Positions 1 through 9,256 of a stretch of 64,000 nucleotides of DNA are shown one piece after another; the stretch's first letter is position 1; each line of letters begins with the position of its first letter. The notes beneath the pieces are model-generated. The model was not told the origin of the DNA. It did not search any database and was given only the letters and a program-made list of their open reading frames with translations. A program made the position numbers and the translations under genes. The stretch comes from an uncultured Oscillospiraceae bacterium (GTDB lineage Bacteria > Bacillota > Clostridia > Oscillospirales > Oscillospiraceae), in assembly GCA_934630495.1 (NCBI GenBank), contig CAKTVW010000002.1, forward strand, positions 1 through 64,000. The letters are read 5' to 3'.

Positions 1-115
1 ATTCCTGCGCTTTTCAAACCTTGGCCCGACAAAAAATCTCTCGCCGAATGCTCTCGCTGAATTATGCGGTGCTGCCTAAGGTCCGTGGGCTTGGCGAAGA
101 ACGCGGCCGAAAGCT
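1..115. other. Window-edge sequence without a supported gene
   Basis: No start codon with a ribosome site and no recognisable protein fragment is seen on either strand. It lies downstream of the nucleoside hydrolase on the minus strand and presumably holds its 3' untranslated region. Confidence 0.3.
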
Positions 116-1078
116 TCAGATCGCGGGATCCCTTTCCATGAAAACGGCCAGCAGCGTTTCGACGGCTCTTGTGACGTCTACATCGAGGCAGACGGTAATG
201 TACGGGGAATCGAACGGGACGACGCGGCGATCCGTCACCAGCATTCCGCGGCAATAGGTCCCGCCGCATTCCACGCGGGCAGGCATCTTGCGATATACGC
301 CGGAGCTGGGATCGACGGCGAGCAGCATTGCCAGCGGATCGTGTACCGGGCAATGGTCAAGATCGTAATCGGCCATTCGGTTGAAGCGGAAATAGTGCTT
401 CATCGCCGCAAGAATATAGTCCGCGATCGCGCGGTTTTCCGGGGCACAGTAGCGGTCGAGCGCCGCCAGATGCGCGGCGGTAAGCTGCACCTTGTGCGTT
501 ACGTCCAGACCGACCTGCAAAAGCTCGAAGCCCGCGCTCATGACGATGTCGGCGGCCTCCGGATCGCCCGCAATATTCGCCTCTGCGACGGGGGAGCAGT
601 TGCCGGCGGCGAAGACCGTCCCGCCCATCGAAACGACGTTTTGAAGGAGCTGCGGGAGCTTCGGCTCGAGGCGGAGCGCCAGCGCCAGATTTGTCAGGCG
701 GCCCAGCGTGACCAGCGTCAGCTCGCCCGGGTACTCGCGCGCCATGCGCACGATAAACTCCGGAGCGGCCTCGCCGATCGGCTTTTGCGTGCTTTCGGGC
801 AGCTCGACGTCTCCGATGCCGTTTGCGCCGTGGACGATCGCGTTCGGACCGGGCCAGACGCCGTTCAGCGGCGCGGCGGCGCCGACCGCGACGGGGACCT
901 CGTAGCCCGGCTGTGCCAGCTTGATGATGCGCAGGGTGTTTTCGGTCGATTGCTCGGCGCTGGAATTGCCGTAGCCTGTGCAGATGCCCAGCACCCGGAC
1001 GCGCGGATGCTTCAGGGCGTAGAGGATCGCAATGGAATCGTCGATACCGGTGTCACAGTCGATCAGCAGCTTTTTCAT
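116..1078 (-). CDS. Nucleoside hydrolase, IunH/RihA-C type
   Basis: Cytosolic enzyme that hydrolyses the N-glycosidic bond of ribonucleosides to free base and ribose. The 320-residue length is normal for the family. The calcium-binding N-terminal signature appears as DCDTGIDD at residues 7-14 (family consensus DTDPGxDD, so one Pro is a Thr here), and the C-terminal HDPLA motif supplies the catalytic-site His and Asp. The ATG is preceded by GGGAGG at 7 nt. It lies 24 nt behind the DeoR gene in the same direction, so the two are probably one transcript, facing a nucleoside transport operon. Exact base preference (purine or pyrimidine) cannot be judged. Confidence 0.92.
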   Translation of the reverse strand: MKKLLIDCDTGIDDSIAILYALKHPRVRVLGICTGYGNSSAEQSTENTLRIIKLAQPGYEVPVAVGAAAPLNGVWPGPNAIVHGANGIGDVELPESTQKPIGEAAPEFIVRMAREYPGELTLVTLGRLTNLALALRLEPKLPQLLQNVVSMGGTVFAAGNCSPVAEANIAGDPEAADIVMSAGFELLQVGLDVTHKVQLTAAHLAALDRYCAPENRAIADYILAAMKHYFRFNRMADYDLDHCPVHDPLAMLLAVDPSSGVYRKMPARVECGGTYCRGMLVTDRRVVPFDSPYITVCLDVDVTRAVETLLAVFMERDPAI

Positions 1079-1102
1079 AGTACCTCCCGTTATGATCGGA
1101 GA

Positions 1103-1882
1103 TCAAATATATACGATATCGATCCCCATATTTTGCAGATGTGCCCGCCAGAAGCCGGACAGCCCGTTGTCCGTTACGACCGTACCGATGGAGCGAAGCT
1201 CCGCGATATGGTTGCCGGAGACGGCTTCAAAGCAGTCGGATTCCGCAGCCAGTATGATTTTCTGCGCGGAGGCAATGGCGGCCGTTTTGGAGGCGACCTC
1301 GTAAAGCTTCGCGCAGGTGATGCCAAATTCCGAGTGGATGCCGTCCGGAAACAGGAACAGCTTGCTGAAGCGGAACCGCCCGATGATCTCCGCAGAAAGC
1401 TCGCTTTCGCACATTTTGGTCTGCGGGTGGAAGCTGCCGCCGATAAAGTAGATCTGCTCCGTGCAGGCGGCTGCACGCTCGAGCACTGCGGTGGAATATG
1501 TATAAAGCTCATAATCCATGCCGCTCGGGAGCGCTACGGCCATGGCGGCGGCAAGGCTTCCGCTGTCTATGAGAATGCGGTCGTTCGGTTCGACCATTTC
1601 CGCAAGCGCCTTGCCGAACCGCGCGGCCTGAAGATCGTGAAAGGCCGGATCGTCCGGTGCGAGGCTGCCGCCGTTCGGGAAGTCCGGATTGTAGATCACG
1701 GCCCCGTGGACGCGCTTGATCGCGTTGGTCTGGCTCAAATATTCAAAATCGCGCCGGATCGTCATTTCGGAGACGCCCAGCTCGTTTGCAAGCTCGCGCA
1801 CCGACGACCCGTTTCGTTCCTGCAGAATCGCAATGATCTTCTGAATGCGGATCGTTTTAGCATCCTGCTCGGTTAATACCAT
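1103..1882 (-). CDS. DeoR-family transcriptional regulator
   Basis: Cytosolic DNA-binding repressor of 259 residues. The N-terminal winged helix (about residues 8-60) has the DeoR HTH with VRELANELGVSEMTIRRDF, followed by a sugar-phosphate-binding DeoRC domain that includes the IDSG and FIGG-type loops. Family members usually respond to a phosphorylated sugar; here a (deoxy)ribose phosphate is a reasonable guess because every neighbour handles nucleosides. The gene starts with ATG after an AAAGAGG site, is followed by the nucleoside hydrolase, and is divergent from the BMP transporter operon, the usual layout for a local regulator. Confidence 0.9.
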   Translation of the reverse strand: MVLTEQDAKTIRIQKIIAILQERNGSSVRELANELGVSEMTIRRDFEYLSQTNAIKRVHGAVIYNPDFPNGGSLAPDDPAFHDLQAARFGKALAEMVEPNDRILIDSGSLAAAMAVALPSGMDYELYTYSTAVLERAAACTEQIYFIGGSFHPQTKMCESELSAEIIGRFRFSKLFLFPDGIHSEFGITCAKLYEVASKTAAIASAQKIILAAESDCFEAVSGNHIAELRSIGTVVTDNGLSGFWRAHLQNMGIDIVYI

Positions 1883-1927
1883 AAAATCACTACCTCTTTC
1901 TAAGATATTGAGAAGCCGATATATAAT

Positions 1928-1956
1928 AGTATATCAAACGTGCCGCCGGATAACAA
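1928..1956 (-). promoter_or_regulatory. Promoter of the DeoR-nucleoside hydrolase operon
   Basis: On the minus strand TTGTTA and TATACT are separated by exactly 17 nt, about 45 nt before the DeoR start codon. The -35 hexamer overlaps the inverted repeat at 1949-1981, so repressor binding there would block it. Confidence 0.6.
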
Positions 1957-1981
1957 TGTTAATATTCAAACAGATGTTATC
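1949..1981. promoter_or_regulatory. Candidate DeoR operator, inverted repeat
   Basis: GATAACA at 1949-1955 is mirrored by TGTTATC at 1975-1981 (seven perfect pairs, 19-nt spacer) in the AT-rich spacer between divergent genes. It covers the DeoR -35 box and lies about 95 bp upstream of the transporter -35 box. Assignment to this DeoR protein is inference from position. Confidence 0.45.
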
Positions 1982-2075
1982 ATATGAAAAAGACAAATTC
2001 AATATTTTTTACAGAAAAAGTTAAATTATGTCAATGTGCACAAAATAAATCAAAAAGAATTGGTTACTTTAGCGA

Positions 2076-2104
2076 TTGAAAAAAATCAAACAGCCTGTTA
2101 CAAT
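2076..2104 (+). promoter_or_regulatory. Promoter of the nucleoside transport operon
   Basis: TTGAAA and TACAAT with a 17-nt spacer, 49 nt before the ATG of the binding protein. It is the only good sigma-A match near the start of the long operon that runs to 11780. Confidence 0.7.
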
Positions 2105-2153
2105 AAAAACAACGGTGTGCGGATTACACCAAAAAATGAAGGAGGAACTCAAA

Positions 2154-3272
2154 ATGAAAAAACTGCTCAGCATTCTGTTGGTCGTCGTACTGCTGCTTTC
2201 CTGTGCAGCATGTGCGAATTCCGACAAAACAAACGACGGCAAGAAGGACGACGACAAGAAAAATGACGACAAGATCCGCATCGCTGAGGTGATCGCCTCC
2301 AGCGGCAGCATCGACGATCGTTCCTTCTGCCAGGGCACCTACGAAGGCATCAAGAAGTATGCCGCCGAAAAGGGAATCAGCTACGGCTACTATCAGTCCG
2401 TGGACGACTCCGTCGCGGAATTTGTCAATACGATCAAGCTCGCCGTCGCAGGCGGCGCCGAGATCGTTGTCGCGCCGGGCTATACCTGGAACGCAGCGAT
2501 CTTTGAGGCCCAGACGCTCTATCCCGATGTTTCCTTTGTTCTGATCGACGGCGAACCCAACGACGGCTCGAAGACCGTTGCGGCAGCCAATACCTATTCT
2601 GTTTACTTTGCCGAGCAGCAGGCCGGTTATCTCGCGGGCTACGCGGCGGTCGTTGACGGCTACCGTTCCCTCGGCTTCATCGGCGGCATGGCGGTCCCCG
2701 CAGTCGTCCGCTACGGCTACGGCTATGTGCAGGGCATTGAGGACGCGGCGAAGGACCTCGGCCTTGCCAAGGGCGACATCACCCTGCGCTATCACTACCT
2801 CGGCAACTGGGATCCCTCTCCCGAAAACCAGACCTTCTGCACCTCCTGGTACAGCAGCGGCACCGAATGCATCTTCTTCTGCGCGGGCGACGTGACGAAC
2901 GTCGGCATGGCGGCAGCGAAGCAGGTCGGCTCGGACAAGGCTGTCATCGGCGTTGACGTCAACCAGGGCTACGAGGACGAGTGCGTTCTGACCTCCGCGA
3001 TGAAGGGCGTCGACACCGCGACCTACTCCGCGCTGAAGGCCTTCTACGAGGGCACCTTCCCCGGCGGCAAGATCGAAACGCTTGACGCGTCGGCAGAGGG
3101 CGTCGGACTGCCTCTGGTCGACGAGACATGGCGCTTCAAGACCTTCACGAAGGACGACTACAACGCGCTCTATCAGAAGCTTGCGAACAACGAGATCACG
3201 ATCCCCACGGACACCGACTATGCCTCCGTGGACCAGATCCCCGTAACGATCCTTACGATCGAAGTCGTTTAA
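2154..3272 (+). CDS. BMP-family nucleoside-binding lipoprotein
   Basis: Extracytoplasmic solute-binding protein of an ABC importer, probably for nucleosides (PnrA/BmpA relatives). It has a lipoprotein signal peptide with a lipobox LLSC, Cys17 being the likely lipidated residue, followed by a charged Asp/Lys linker and the BMP domain (IRIAEVIASSGSIDDRSF-type start, GFIGG, GVDVNQGYED). The reading frame is open further upstream to 2076, but that region holds the promoter; the ATG at 2154 has a strong AAGGAGG 8 nt before it and starts the signal peptide. Two permeases and an ATPase follow, completing the transporter. Confidence 0.93.
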   Translation: MKKLLSILLVVVLLLSCAACANSDKTNDGKKDDDKKNDDKIRIAEVIASSGSIDDRSFCQGTYEGIKKYAAEKGISYGYYQSVDDSVAEFVNTIKLAVAGGAEIVVAPGYTWNAAIFEAQTLYPDVSFVLIDGEPNDGSKTVAAANTYSVYFAEQQAGYLAGYAAVVDGYRSLGFIGGMAVPAVVRYGYGYVQGIEDAAKDLGLAKGDITLRYHYLGNWDPSPENQTFCTSWYSSGTECIFFCAGDVTNVGMAAAKQVGSDKAVIGVDVNQGYEDECVLTSAMKGVDTATYSALKAFYEGTFPGGKIETLDASAEGVGLPLVDETWRFKTFTKDDYNALYQKLANNEITIPTDTDYASVDQIPVTILTIEVV

Positions 3273-3313
3273 GCGATCTCCTGCCGAAACGAAACGAAAA
3301 CCCATAATCAGCA

Positions 3314-3346
3314 AGCCCTTCCTCTGCCTTACGGCAGGGGGAGGGC
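3314..3346 (+). other. Stem-loop between binding protein and ATPase genes
   Basis: AGCCCTTCCTCTGCC pairs with GGCAGGGGGAGGGCT around a four-base loop. No T-run follows, so it is not a good terminator. Such hairpins after a binding-protein gene commonly protect the upstream message from 3' decay and give surplus binding protein; that role is inferred. Confidence 0.55.
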
Positions 3347-3371
3347 TATATAAAAAACGGGAGATTAAGTT

Positions 3372-4898
3372 ATGAGCTATGCAGTTCAAATGCTGGGTAT
3401 CACAAAAAGGTTCCCGGGAATCATCGCCAACGACCATGTTACGCTGGAGGTAAAGCGCGGCGAGGTCCACGCGCTGCTTGGCGAAAACGGCGCCGGTAAG
3501 TCGACGCTGATGAGTATTCTGTTCGGCCTGTATTCCGCAGACGAGGGTACGATCCTGATTAACGGGAAGGAGGCCCGCATCACCGACCCCAACGAGGCCA
3601 ATGCCTACGGGATCGGCATGGTGCACCAGCATTTCAAGCTGGTGCGCAATTTCACGGTGCTGGAGAATATTATTCTCGGCGCCGAAAGCGAAAAGCATCA
3701 TTTTTTGGACATGAAGACCGCGCGGGAAAAGGTCGTGGGTCTGAGCCAAAAATATCATCTGGACATTGACCCCGATAAGCTGATCTCGGAGATCACGGTC
3801 GGTATGCAGCAGCGGGTCGAGATCCTGAAAATGCTCTATCGGGAAAACGATATCTTAATTTTTGACGAGCCGACGGCGGTACTGCTGCCCAACGAGATCG
3901 ACGAGCTGATCGAGATCATCAAGGGGCTTGTGGCGGAGGGAAAGACCATTCTCTTCATTTCGCACAAGCTGGAGGAGATCAAGCGCGTCGCGGACCGCTG
4001 TACCGTCCTGCGCCGCGGCAAGGTCATCGGTACGGTGGACGTGGCCTCGACAAGCAAGGAGGAAATGGCCGAAATGATGGTCGGCCGCAAGGTCCTGCTT
4101 CAGGTCGACAAGGGCGAGGGCTACCGCGGAGAACCGGCCACGGTGCTGGAGGTCGAGGACCTCTGCGTGAAAAAACGGAACGAATCCAAAAACAAGGTGG
4201 ATCACGTCAGCTTCCGGGTCTGTGCCGGTGAGATCGCCTGCCTTGCAGGTGTCGACGGCAACGGACAGAGCGAGCTGGTCGAGGCGCTTGCCGGCATGAT
4301 CCCCTCGACGGGAAAAATCACGCTCTGCGGCGTGGACTTCACCAACCGTCCGGTGCGCTTCCGAAATACCCACGGCCTGTCGCACATCCCGGAGGACCGC
4401 CAGAAGCACGGCCTGGTGATGCAGTACAGCATCGCGCAGAATCTGGTGCTACAGGAGTTTTTCGAGCCGCAGTTCCAGCGCCACGGGCTGATCCGACAGG
4501 ATAATGTTGACGAATACGCCGACCGTCTGATCGAAAAGTACGACATTCGCAGCGGGCGCGGCGGCGGCACCAAGAGCGGAAGTCTCTCCGGCGGCAACCA
4601 GCAAAAGGTCATCATCGCGAGAGAGCTGGAGCGTCCGCATGAGCTGGTGATCGCCGTCCAGCCTACGCGCGGTCTGGATGTCGGCGCGATCGAGCAGATC
4701 CAGGCACAGCTCGTGCAGCAGAGAAACGCCGGAAAGGCCGTCCTGCTGGTCTCGTTGGAGCTTGACGAGGTCATGAGCCTCAGCGACCGCATCATGGTCA
4801 TTCATGACGGTAAGCTGGTCGCGGACGACCTTGACCCGTCGAAGATCACCATGAAAGAGCTTGGCATGTACATGGCAGGCGTGAAAGGAGATGCGTAA
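3372..4898 (+). CDS. ABC transporter ATP-binding protein, nucleoside type (NupO/YufO-like)
   Basis: Double-nucleotide-binding-domain ATPase of 508 residues that drives the adjacent importer. The first half has Walker A GENGAGKST at residues 37-45, a signature region ITVGMQQRVEI and Walker B ILIFDEPTAVL. The second half has a degenerate Walker A (VDGNGQSE) and signature LSGGNQQKVIIAREL followed by QPTRGLDVGA, the pattern typical of the BMP-linked ribose/nucleoside ATPases. It is placed after the binding protein and 2 nt before the first permease, so stoichiometric co-translation is likely. Confidence 0.93.
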   Translation: MSYAVQMLGITKRFPGIIANDHVTLEVKRGEVHALLGENGAGKSTLMSILFGLYSADEGTILINGKEARITDPNEANAYGIGMVHQHFKLVRNFTVLENIILGAESEKHHFLDMKTAREKVVGLSQKYHLDIDPDKLISEITVGMQQRVEILKMLYRENDILIFDEPTAVLLPNEIDELIEIIKGLVAEGKTILFISHKLEEIKRVADRCTVLRRGKVIGTVDVASTSKEEMAEMMVGRKVLLQVDKGEGYRGEPATVLEVEDLCVKKRNESKNKVDHVSFRVCAGEIACLAGVDGNGQSELVEALAGMIPSTGKITLCGVDFTNRPVRFRNTHGLSHIPEDRQKHGLVMQYSIAQNLVLQEFFEPQFQRHGLIRQDNVDEYADRLIEKYDIRSGRGGGTKSGSLSGGNQQKVIIARELERPHELVIAVQPTRGLDVGAIEQIQAQLVQQRNAGKAVLLVSLELDEVMSLSDRIMVIHDGKLVADDLDPSKITMKELGMYMAGVKGDA

Positions 4899-4900
4899 CG

Positions 4901-6004
4901 ATGCCGAAAAGAGCGATCAAGTCCCGAAAAGAATCCAACGGCACAGAGCTGCTCTCCGCCGTTGTAGCGGCGCTGGTCGGCCTGCTGTTCGGACTGGCGG
5001 TGCTCCTGATCTCCAATCCGTCAAAGGCGCTTCAGGGCTTCTCCGCGCTGCTGACGGGCGCGTTCAGCGAGGGCATCTCCGGCCTCGGAACGGTGCTTTA
5101 CTACACGACGACCTATGCGCTGTGTGCGCTCTCGGTCGGCTTTGCGAGCCGGACGGGCGTGTTCAATATCGGCGGCGCGGGACAGTACATTCTCGGCGGC
5201 GCGGTGGCGACCTATATCGGCGTCTGCTGGACGGCGCTTCCGCCGGTCGTCCATTTTCTGGTGGCGATCGTCGCCGGCATGATCGCAGGTGCGGTCTGGG
5301 GCGCGGTCATCGGCCTGCTGAAGGCGTTTTTCAGCCTGAATGAGATCGTGACGGGCATTTTGCTGAACTATATCGGCGTTTACCTTGCCAATATGTTCGT
5401 GCTCGGCTATTTCTTCGACGCGTCGATGAACCGTTCCCTGCCGGTGGCACAGAGCGCTATGGTGCCGCGTCTCGGACTGGACAAGCTGTTTCCCAATACG
5501 GCGATCGACGCAGGCATTCTGATCGCCGTCGCCGTGGCGCTGCTGATCTGGTTCATTTTTAAACGTACGACCTTCGGCTATCAGATCACCGCCTGCGGCT
5601 ACAACCCGTCCGCCAGCCACTACGCCGGAATCAATGCAAAAAAGAACGCGATCTTGGCCATGGCCATCTCCGGCGCGATCTCCGGCTTGGCGGGTGCGCT
5701 GTTCTATCTTTCCCCGGCTAAAAACTTTATCGCCATCAGCGACGCGACGCCCGCGCAGCCGATGACGGGCATCTGCGCCTCCCTGCTGGCTGCGGGCAAT
5801 CCCATCGGCATTCTGTTTGCCAGCCTGTTCATTTCCTTCATTACCGCCGGCGGCTTTAATATGCAGATCTACGGCTTCGTGCCGGAGATCGTGGACATCG
5901 TGACCGCCGCGATCATCTATTGCAGCGCGTTCGTGATCCTGATCAACAAGCTGATCCGGATGCTTTTACAGCGTATCGGTTCCCGCAAAAAAGTGGAGGG
6001 CTAA
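4901..6004 (+). CDS. ABC transporter permease, nucleoside type (NupP-like)
   Basis: Integral membrane permease, 367 residues, of the BPD_transp_2 (ribose/branched-chain amino acid) class. An N-terminal cytoplasmic Lys/Arg-rich stretch is followed by a hydrophobic segment at about 18-40 and several more helices; FNIGGAGQYILGGAVATY and the GANP-like YNPSASHYAGINAKKN loop are typical of nucleoside permeases. It begins 2 nt after the ATPase stop and is followed 3 nt later by the second permease, with which it should form the heterodimeric channel. Confidence 0.92.
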   Translation: MPKRAIKSRKESNGTELLSAVVAALVGLLFGLAVLLISNPSKALQGFSALLTGAFSEGISGLGTVLYYTTTYALCALSVGFASRTGVFNIGGAGQYILGGAVATYIGVCWTALPPVVHFLVAIVAGMIAGAVWGAVIGLLKAFFSLNEIVTGILLNYIGVYLANMFVLGYFFDASMNRSLPVAQSAMVPRLGLDKLFPNTAIDAGILIAVAVALLIWFIFKRTTFGYQITACGYNPSASHYAGINAKKNAILAMAISGAISGLAGALFYLSPAKNFIAISDATPAQPMTGICASLLAAGNPIGILFASLFISFITAGGFNMQIYGFVPEIVDIVTAAIIYCSAFVILINKLIRMLLQRIGSRKKVEG

Positions 6005-6007
6005 GAC

Positions 6008-6964
6008 ATGAGTGTTGTTTATTTCATTTGCCAGCAGATGATGTATTTCGTCATCCCTCTGACGATCGTCGCGCTGGCGGGTATGTTCTCCGAGCGCTCG
6101 GGCGTTATGAATATCGCCCTTGACGGCACAATGATCATCGGCGCCTTCTGCGGTGCGCTCTTTATCAACCAGACGCAGGAGGTCTTCTCGGGACAGTGGC
6201 AGTTCCTGTGCGCAATGCTGATCGCAGGTGCTGCGGGCGTGCTGTTTATGGCGCTGCACGCGTTCGCGTCGATCAATCTCAACGCCGCGCAGACCATCAG
6301 CGGCATCTCGATGAACATGATCGCGCCCGCGCTTGCGATCTTCCTTGCGCGTGTGCTGTTCGGCTATCAGCGGATACCTTATAATAACACCTTCCTGATC
6401 CGCAGCCTTCCGCTGCTGGGCGATATCCCCGTGATCGGACCGATGCTCTTCAAGAATACCTATATCAGCACATGGATCGGCATTGCCATTATGGTGATCT
6501 CTCAGATCGTGCTGTACAAAACGACCTTCGGCCTGCGCCTGCGCTCCTGCGGCGAGCACCCGGAGGCGGCCAGCTCCGTCGGCGTCAATGTGCGCCGCTA
6601 CCGCTGGTTCGGCGTGCTGATCTCCGGCTTCCTTGCGGGCATGGGCGGCATCGTTTTTATCGTGCCGACCTCCAACATGTTCAGCGGCAATGTTGCGGCC
6701 TACGGCTTCCTTGCCATCGCCGTTCTGGTCTTCGGCCAGTGGAAGCCCAAGCGGATCTTCCTCTCGGCGATCATCTTCGGCCTTGCCAAGACGATCTCCT
6801 CCGGCTATTCCGGGATTCCGTTCCTTGCCTCGCTGAGCATTTCCCCCTATGTCTACAAGATCATTCCCTATGCCTTTACGATCATCATGCTGATGCTCTC
6901 CTCCCGCAATCCGCAGGCGCCCGAAGCCTGCGGCAGACCCTACATCAAGGGCGACAAGGGCTGA
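6008..6964 (+). CDS. ABC transporter permease, nucleoside type (NupQ-like)
   Basis: Second membrane subunit, 318 residues, largely hydrophobic throughout with no signal peptide. The SGVMNIALDGTMIIGAF segment and the GEHPEAASSVGVNVRRYR cytoplasmic loop before a GxxxGxGG helix are the hallmarks of the smaller permease of BMP-linked transporters. It is closely packed between the first permease and the deoxyribosyltransferase-like genes, so uptake and intracellular processing of nucleosides are made from one message. Confidence 0.92.
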   Translation: MSVVYFICQQMMYFVIPLTIVALAGMFSERSGVMNIALDGTMIIGAFCGALFINQTQEVFSGQWQFLCAMLIAGAAGVLFMALHAFASINLNAAQTISGISMNMIAPALAIFLARVLFGYQRIPYNNTFLIRSLPLLGDIPVIGPMLFKNTYISTWIGIAIMVISQIVLYKTTFGLRLRSCGEHPEAASSVGVNVRRYRWFGVLISGFLAGMGGIVFIVPTSNMFSGNVAAYGFLAIAVLVFGQWKPKRIFLSAIIFGLAKTISSGYSGIPFLASLSISPYVYKIIPYAFTIIMLMLSSRNPQAPEACGRPYIKGDKG

Positions 6965-6965
6965 T

Positions 6966-8012
6966 ATGCTGTCGGTCCATTTGTCGCTCGGCACGGACGC
7001 GACCGACGCGGAGTATGCGGCGGCGGCGCGGCTGTGCGAGTATTACGGCTTTCAAGTGACTTCGACGGAGCGGGGGTCGGGCGATGCGATCTCGGTGGAT
7101 TATCTGGCCGATTGCGACGTTGTGATCGCCGATCTGCGAAAAAAGGAGATCGGAGAACCGGATTTCCGGGTGATCTTTGATCTCGGCATCGCCCACGCCC
7201 GCCGGAAGAAGCTCTATGGCTATATGCCGGACTCCAGCGACTATATCCACCGCTATCCCTACGGGTATCTCGGCAAGAACGGGATACCCATGGACCAGTA
7301 CGGCTTGCGCTATGCGACGGCGCGTACCTTGGGCAACCTGATGTATTCCGTGCCGACGAAAATCATTGACGGCGGGCTGGAGCGGTGCGTGAAGGCGGTC
7401 TGGTACGACTGGATCGAGGCATCCAAGGAGCGCGGGCAGAGGATCACCCCGCAGCGTGATCGGAGATTCAGCCGCTGCCGGAAAAAGGGCGACGCGCATC
7501 TTGCCTACCTTGCGGGTTATGAATGCTTCTATGAAAATCGCGAGGAGATCGGAGCGCGTATGGTCCGCCTGTGCCGCCGAAACGGTTTCGAGGCAGATTA
7601 TCCGACCAGCCCGATCGACGGACTGCGGAAGGTCGAATTTGCCGATCTGATGAACCCGCTGGTCGGGATCGGCGCATCCTTTGACCATGACCAGTACAAG
7701 GTACTGCTGTCGGATATCATCATCGCGAATCTGAATCCCTATCACGGCCTGCTCCCGGACAGCGGAACGGTCTTTGAGTTGGGAATGGCGGTGGGGCTGG
7801 GACAGCTCTGCGTCGCCTTCTTCAGCAGCGGGGCTGATGTCCTTCGCGAGCAGATGCCGAAAAATCACGGGTGGCTGGTCGACCGGCGGCAATACGACCC
7901 GGATGCCTACGAGCGGCGTCTGCGGGCGCTCTTCGGGAGCAACACCGCCTATGTGCGCGGCGCGTTTCCCGATGCGGTGCGCTTCGTGCGCCGCAAGCTG
8001 AGAAAGCTCTGA
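6966..8012 (+). CDS. Nucleoside 2-deoxyribosyltransferase-like protein, two tandem domains
   Basis: A 348-residue protein that looks like two nucleoside 2-deoxyribosyltransferase domains in a row (about 1-150 and 165-348); typical family members have a single domain of about 150 residues. Each half has the Asp-rich strand followed by a VIAD/IIAN segment and the helix carrying the catalytic position. In the first half this reads IFDLGIAHA (Asp where the family catalytic Glu usually sits); in the second it reads SGTVFELGMA with the expected Glu. The ATG overlaps the preceding permease stop region (1 nt apart), indicating translational coupling. Transfer of (deoxy)ribose between bases, or simple hydrolysis, are both possible activities. 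It is paralogous to the next gene. Confidence 0.75.
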   Translation: MLSVHLSLGTDATDAEYAAAARLCEYYGFQVTSTERGSGDAISVDYLADCDVVIADLRKKEIGEPDFRVIFDLGIAHARRKKLYGYMPDSSDYIHRYPYGYLGKNGIPMDQYGLRYATARTLGNLMYSVPTKIIDGGLERCVKAVWYDWIEASKERGQRITPQRDRRFSRCRKKGDAHLAYLAGYECFYENREEIGARMVRLCRRNGFEADYPTSPIDGLRKVEFADLMNPLVGIGASFDHDQYKVLLSDIIIANLNPYHGLLPDSGTVFELGMAVGLGQLCVAFFSSGADVLREQMPKNHGWLVDRRQYDPDAYERRLRALFGSNTAYVRGAFPDAVRFVRRKLRKL

Positions 8013-8113
8013 TCCGGCCGGCAGCACGGCGATCCGACATGCCGCTGCCGAACCCTGCATTCCGTCCCGTCGGACGGCGCTTCCAAAACAAGTAACAATT
8101 CGGAGGAAACGAA

Positions 8114-9256
8114 ATGAACAGCTATAAGCTTTACATTACCGGCCCGCAAAAATACTTTCCGAACGGGCCAGCGGAAATGAGAATGTATAAGGCCGTGGCG
8201 GAATACTACGGCTTTGAGGTCATCAACGATCTGTCCTATCTGGAAAACGGACTGGTCGAATACGAGCCGATCGACAGAAGCTTTCTCGACGACTGCGACA
8301 TCGTCATTGCGGACGTCAATCCGTTCCGCGGCGGCGAACCGGAAAGCTCGACGATCTTCGACCTCGGCATTGCCTTTGCCAAAAAGAAGAAGATCTATAC
8401 CCATGTCCATGACATGCGCGACGTCATTCACAAGTACCCCTATGCACGTTACAACGAAAACGGCAAGGTGATCGATGAGCACGGGCTGAAATACGCCGAC
8501 GGCTATACGCTCGGGAACCTGATGTACATGGTGCCCGGCAAGATGGTCGAGGGCGGCTTCATCGAGTGCCTGCGCACGCTGATGATCGACCTGATCGAGG
8601 AGGAGAAGGCGCGCGGCCAGCGCATCATCCCCGCCGAGGATCATCGCGCCGACCCGACATGGCCGGTCGAGCCGGGGAAATGGCGTGCTTACCTTGCCGG
8701 TACGGAGTGCTTTATGGTCGAGGCCCGCGCCTACGGCGACTGGATGCAGAGCATCTGCCGCAAGTACAACTTCGAGGGCATTTTCCCGCCGGACGTCGCG
8801 CCCGACCTCGCGTGGCCGACCGAGGAGGAGATGCAGAACGTTTTCACGCGCAGTGCGTTCTTCTTTGACCGCGATCAGCTCCATATCCGCAACAGCAACC
8901 TCGTCATTGCCAATCTCAATCCCTACCATGGGCACGAGCCGGACAGCGGAACGGTTTTCGAGGCCGGAATGGGCTTCGGACTGGGCTACCCCTGCTACGG
9001 CTTCATCAGCGACAACCGTCCGCTGATCGAGCGCATCAACTGCCTCAAGGGCGACGACGGAAAGTATCGGGACGTCGAGAAATACCTTGTCGAGGACTAC
9101 GGCTTCCCGCTGGCGGCGCGGCTTGCCACCTGTGTGAAGCTCATCCACGGCGATTTCACCAAGGCGGCCCGGACCGTTGCGGCCGAGCTGGGCGTTTATC
9201 GTGATACGACGGAACCTACTGCGCCGCAGACAGCGGCAGAACGGAGGGCCTTATGA
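8114..9256 (+). CDS. Nucleoside 2-deoxyribosyltransferase-like protein, two tandem domains (paralogue)
   Basis: A 380-residue paralogue of the previous gene with the same two-domain plan: KLYITGPQKYFPNGP opens the first domain, DCDIVIADVNPFRGGEPESST and IFDLGIAFA follow, then the second domain has NLVIANLNPYHGHEPDSGT and FEAGMGFGLGYP. Again the first half carries Asp and the second carries Glu at the predicted catalytic position. A clear CGGAGG site precedes the ATG. The C-terminus overlaps the first purine nucleoside phosphorylase gene by 4 nt (ATGA). The 101-nt gap before this gene is the largest within the enzymatic part of the operon. Confidence 0.8.
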   Translation: MNSYKLYITGPQKYFPNGPAEMRMYKAVAEYYGFEVINDLSYLENGLVEYEPIDRSFLDDCDIVIADVNPFRGGEPESSTIFDLGIAFAKKKKIYTHVHDMRDVIHKYPYARYNENGKVIDEHGLKYADGYTLGNLMYMVPGKMVEGGFIECLRTLMIDLIEEEKARGQRIIPAEDHRADPTWPVEPGKWRAYLAGTECFMVEARAYGDWMQSICRKYNFEGIFPPDVAPDLAWPTEEEMQNVFTRSAFFFDRDQLHIRNSNLVIANLNPYHGHEPDSGTVFEAGMGFGLGYPCYGFISDNRPLIERINCLKGDDGKYRDVEKYLVEDYGFPLAARLATCVKLIHGDFTKAARTVAAELGVYRDTTEPTAPQTAAERRAL

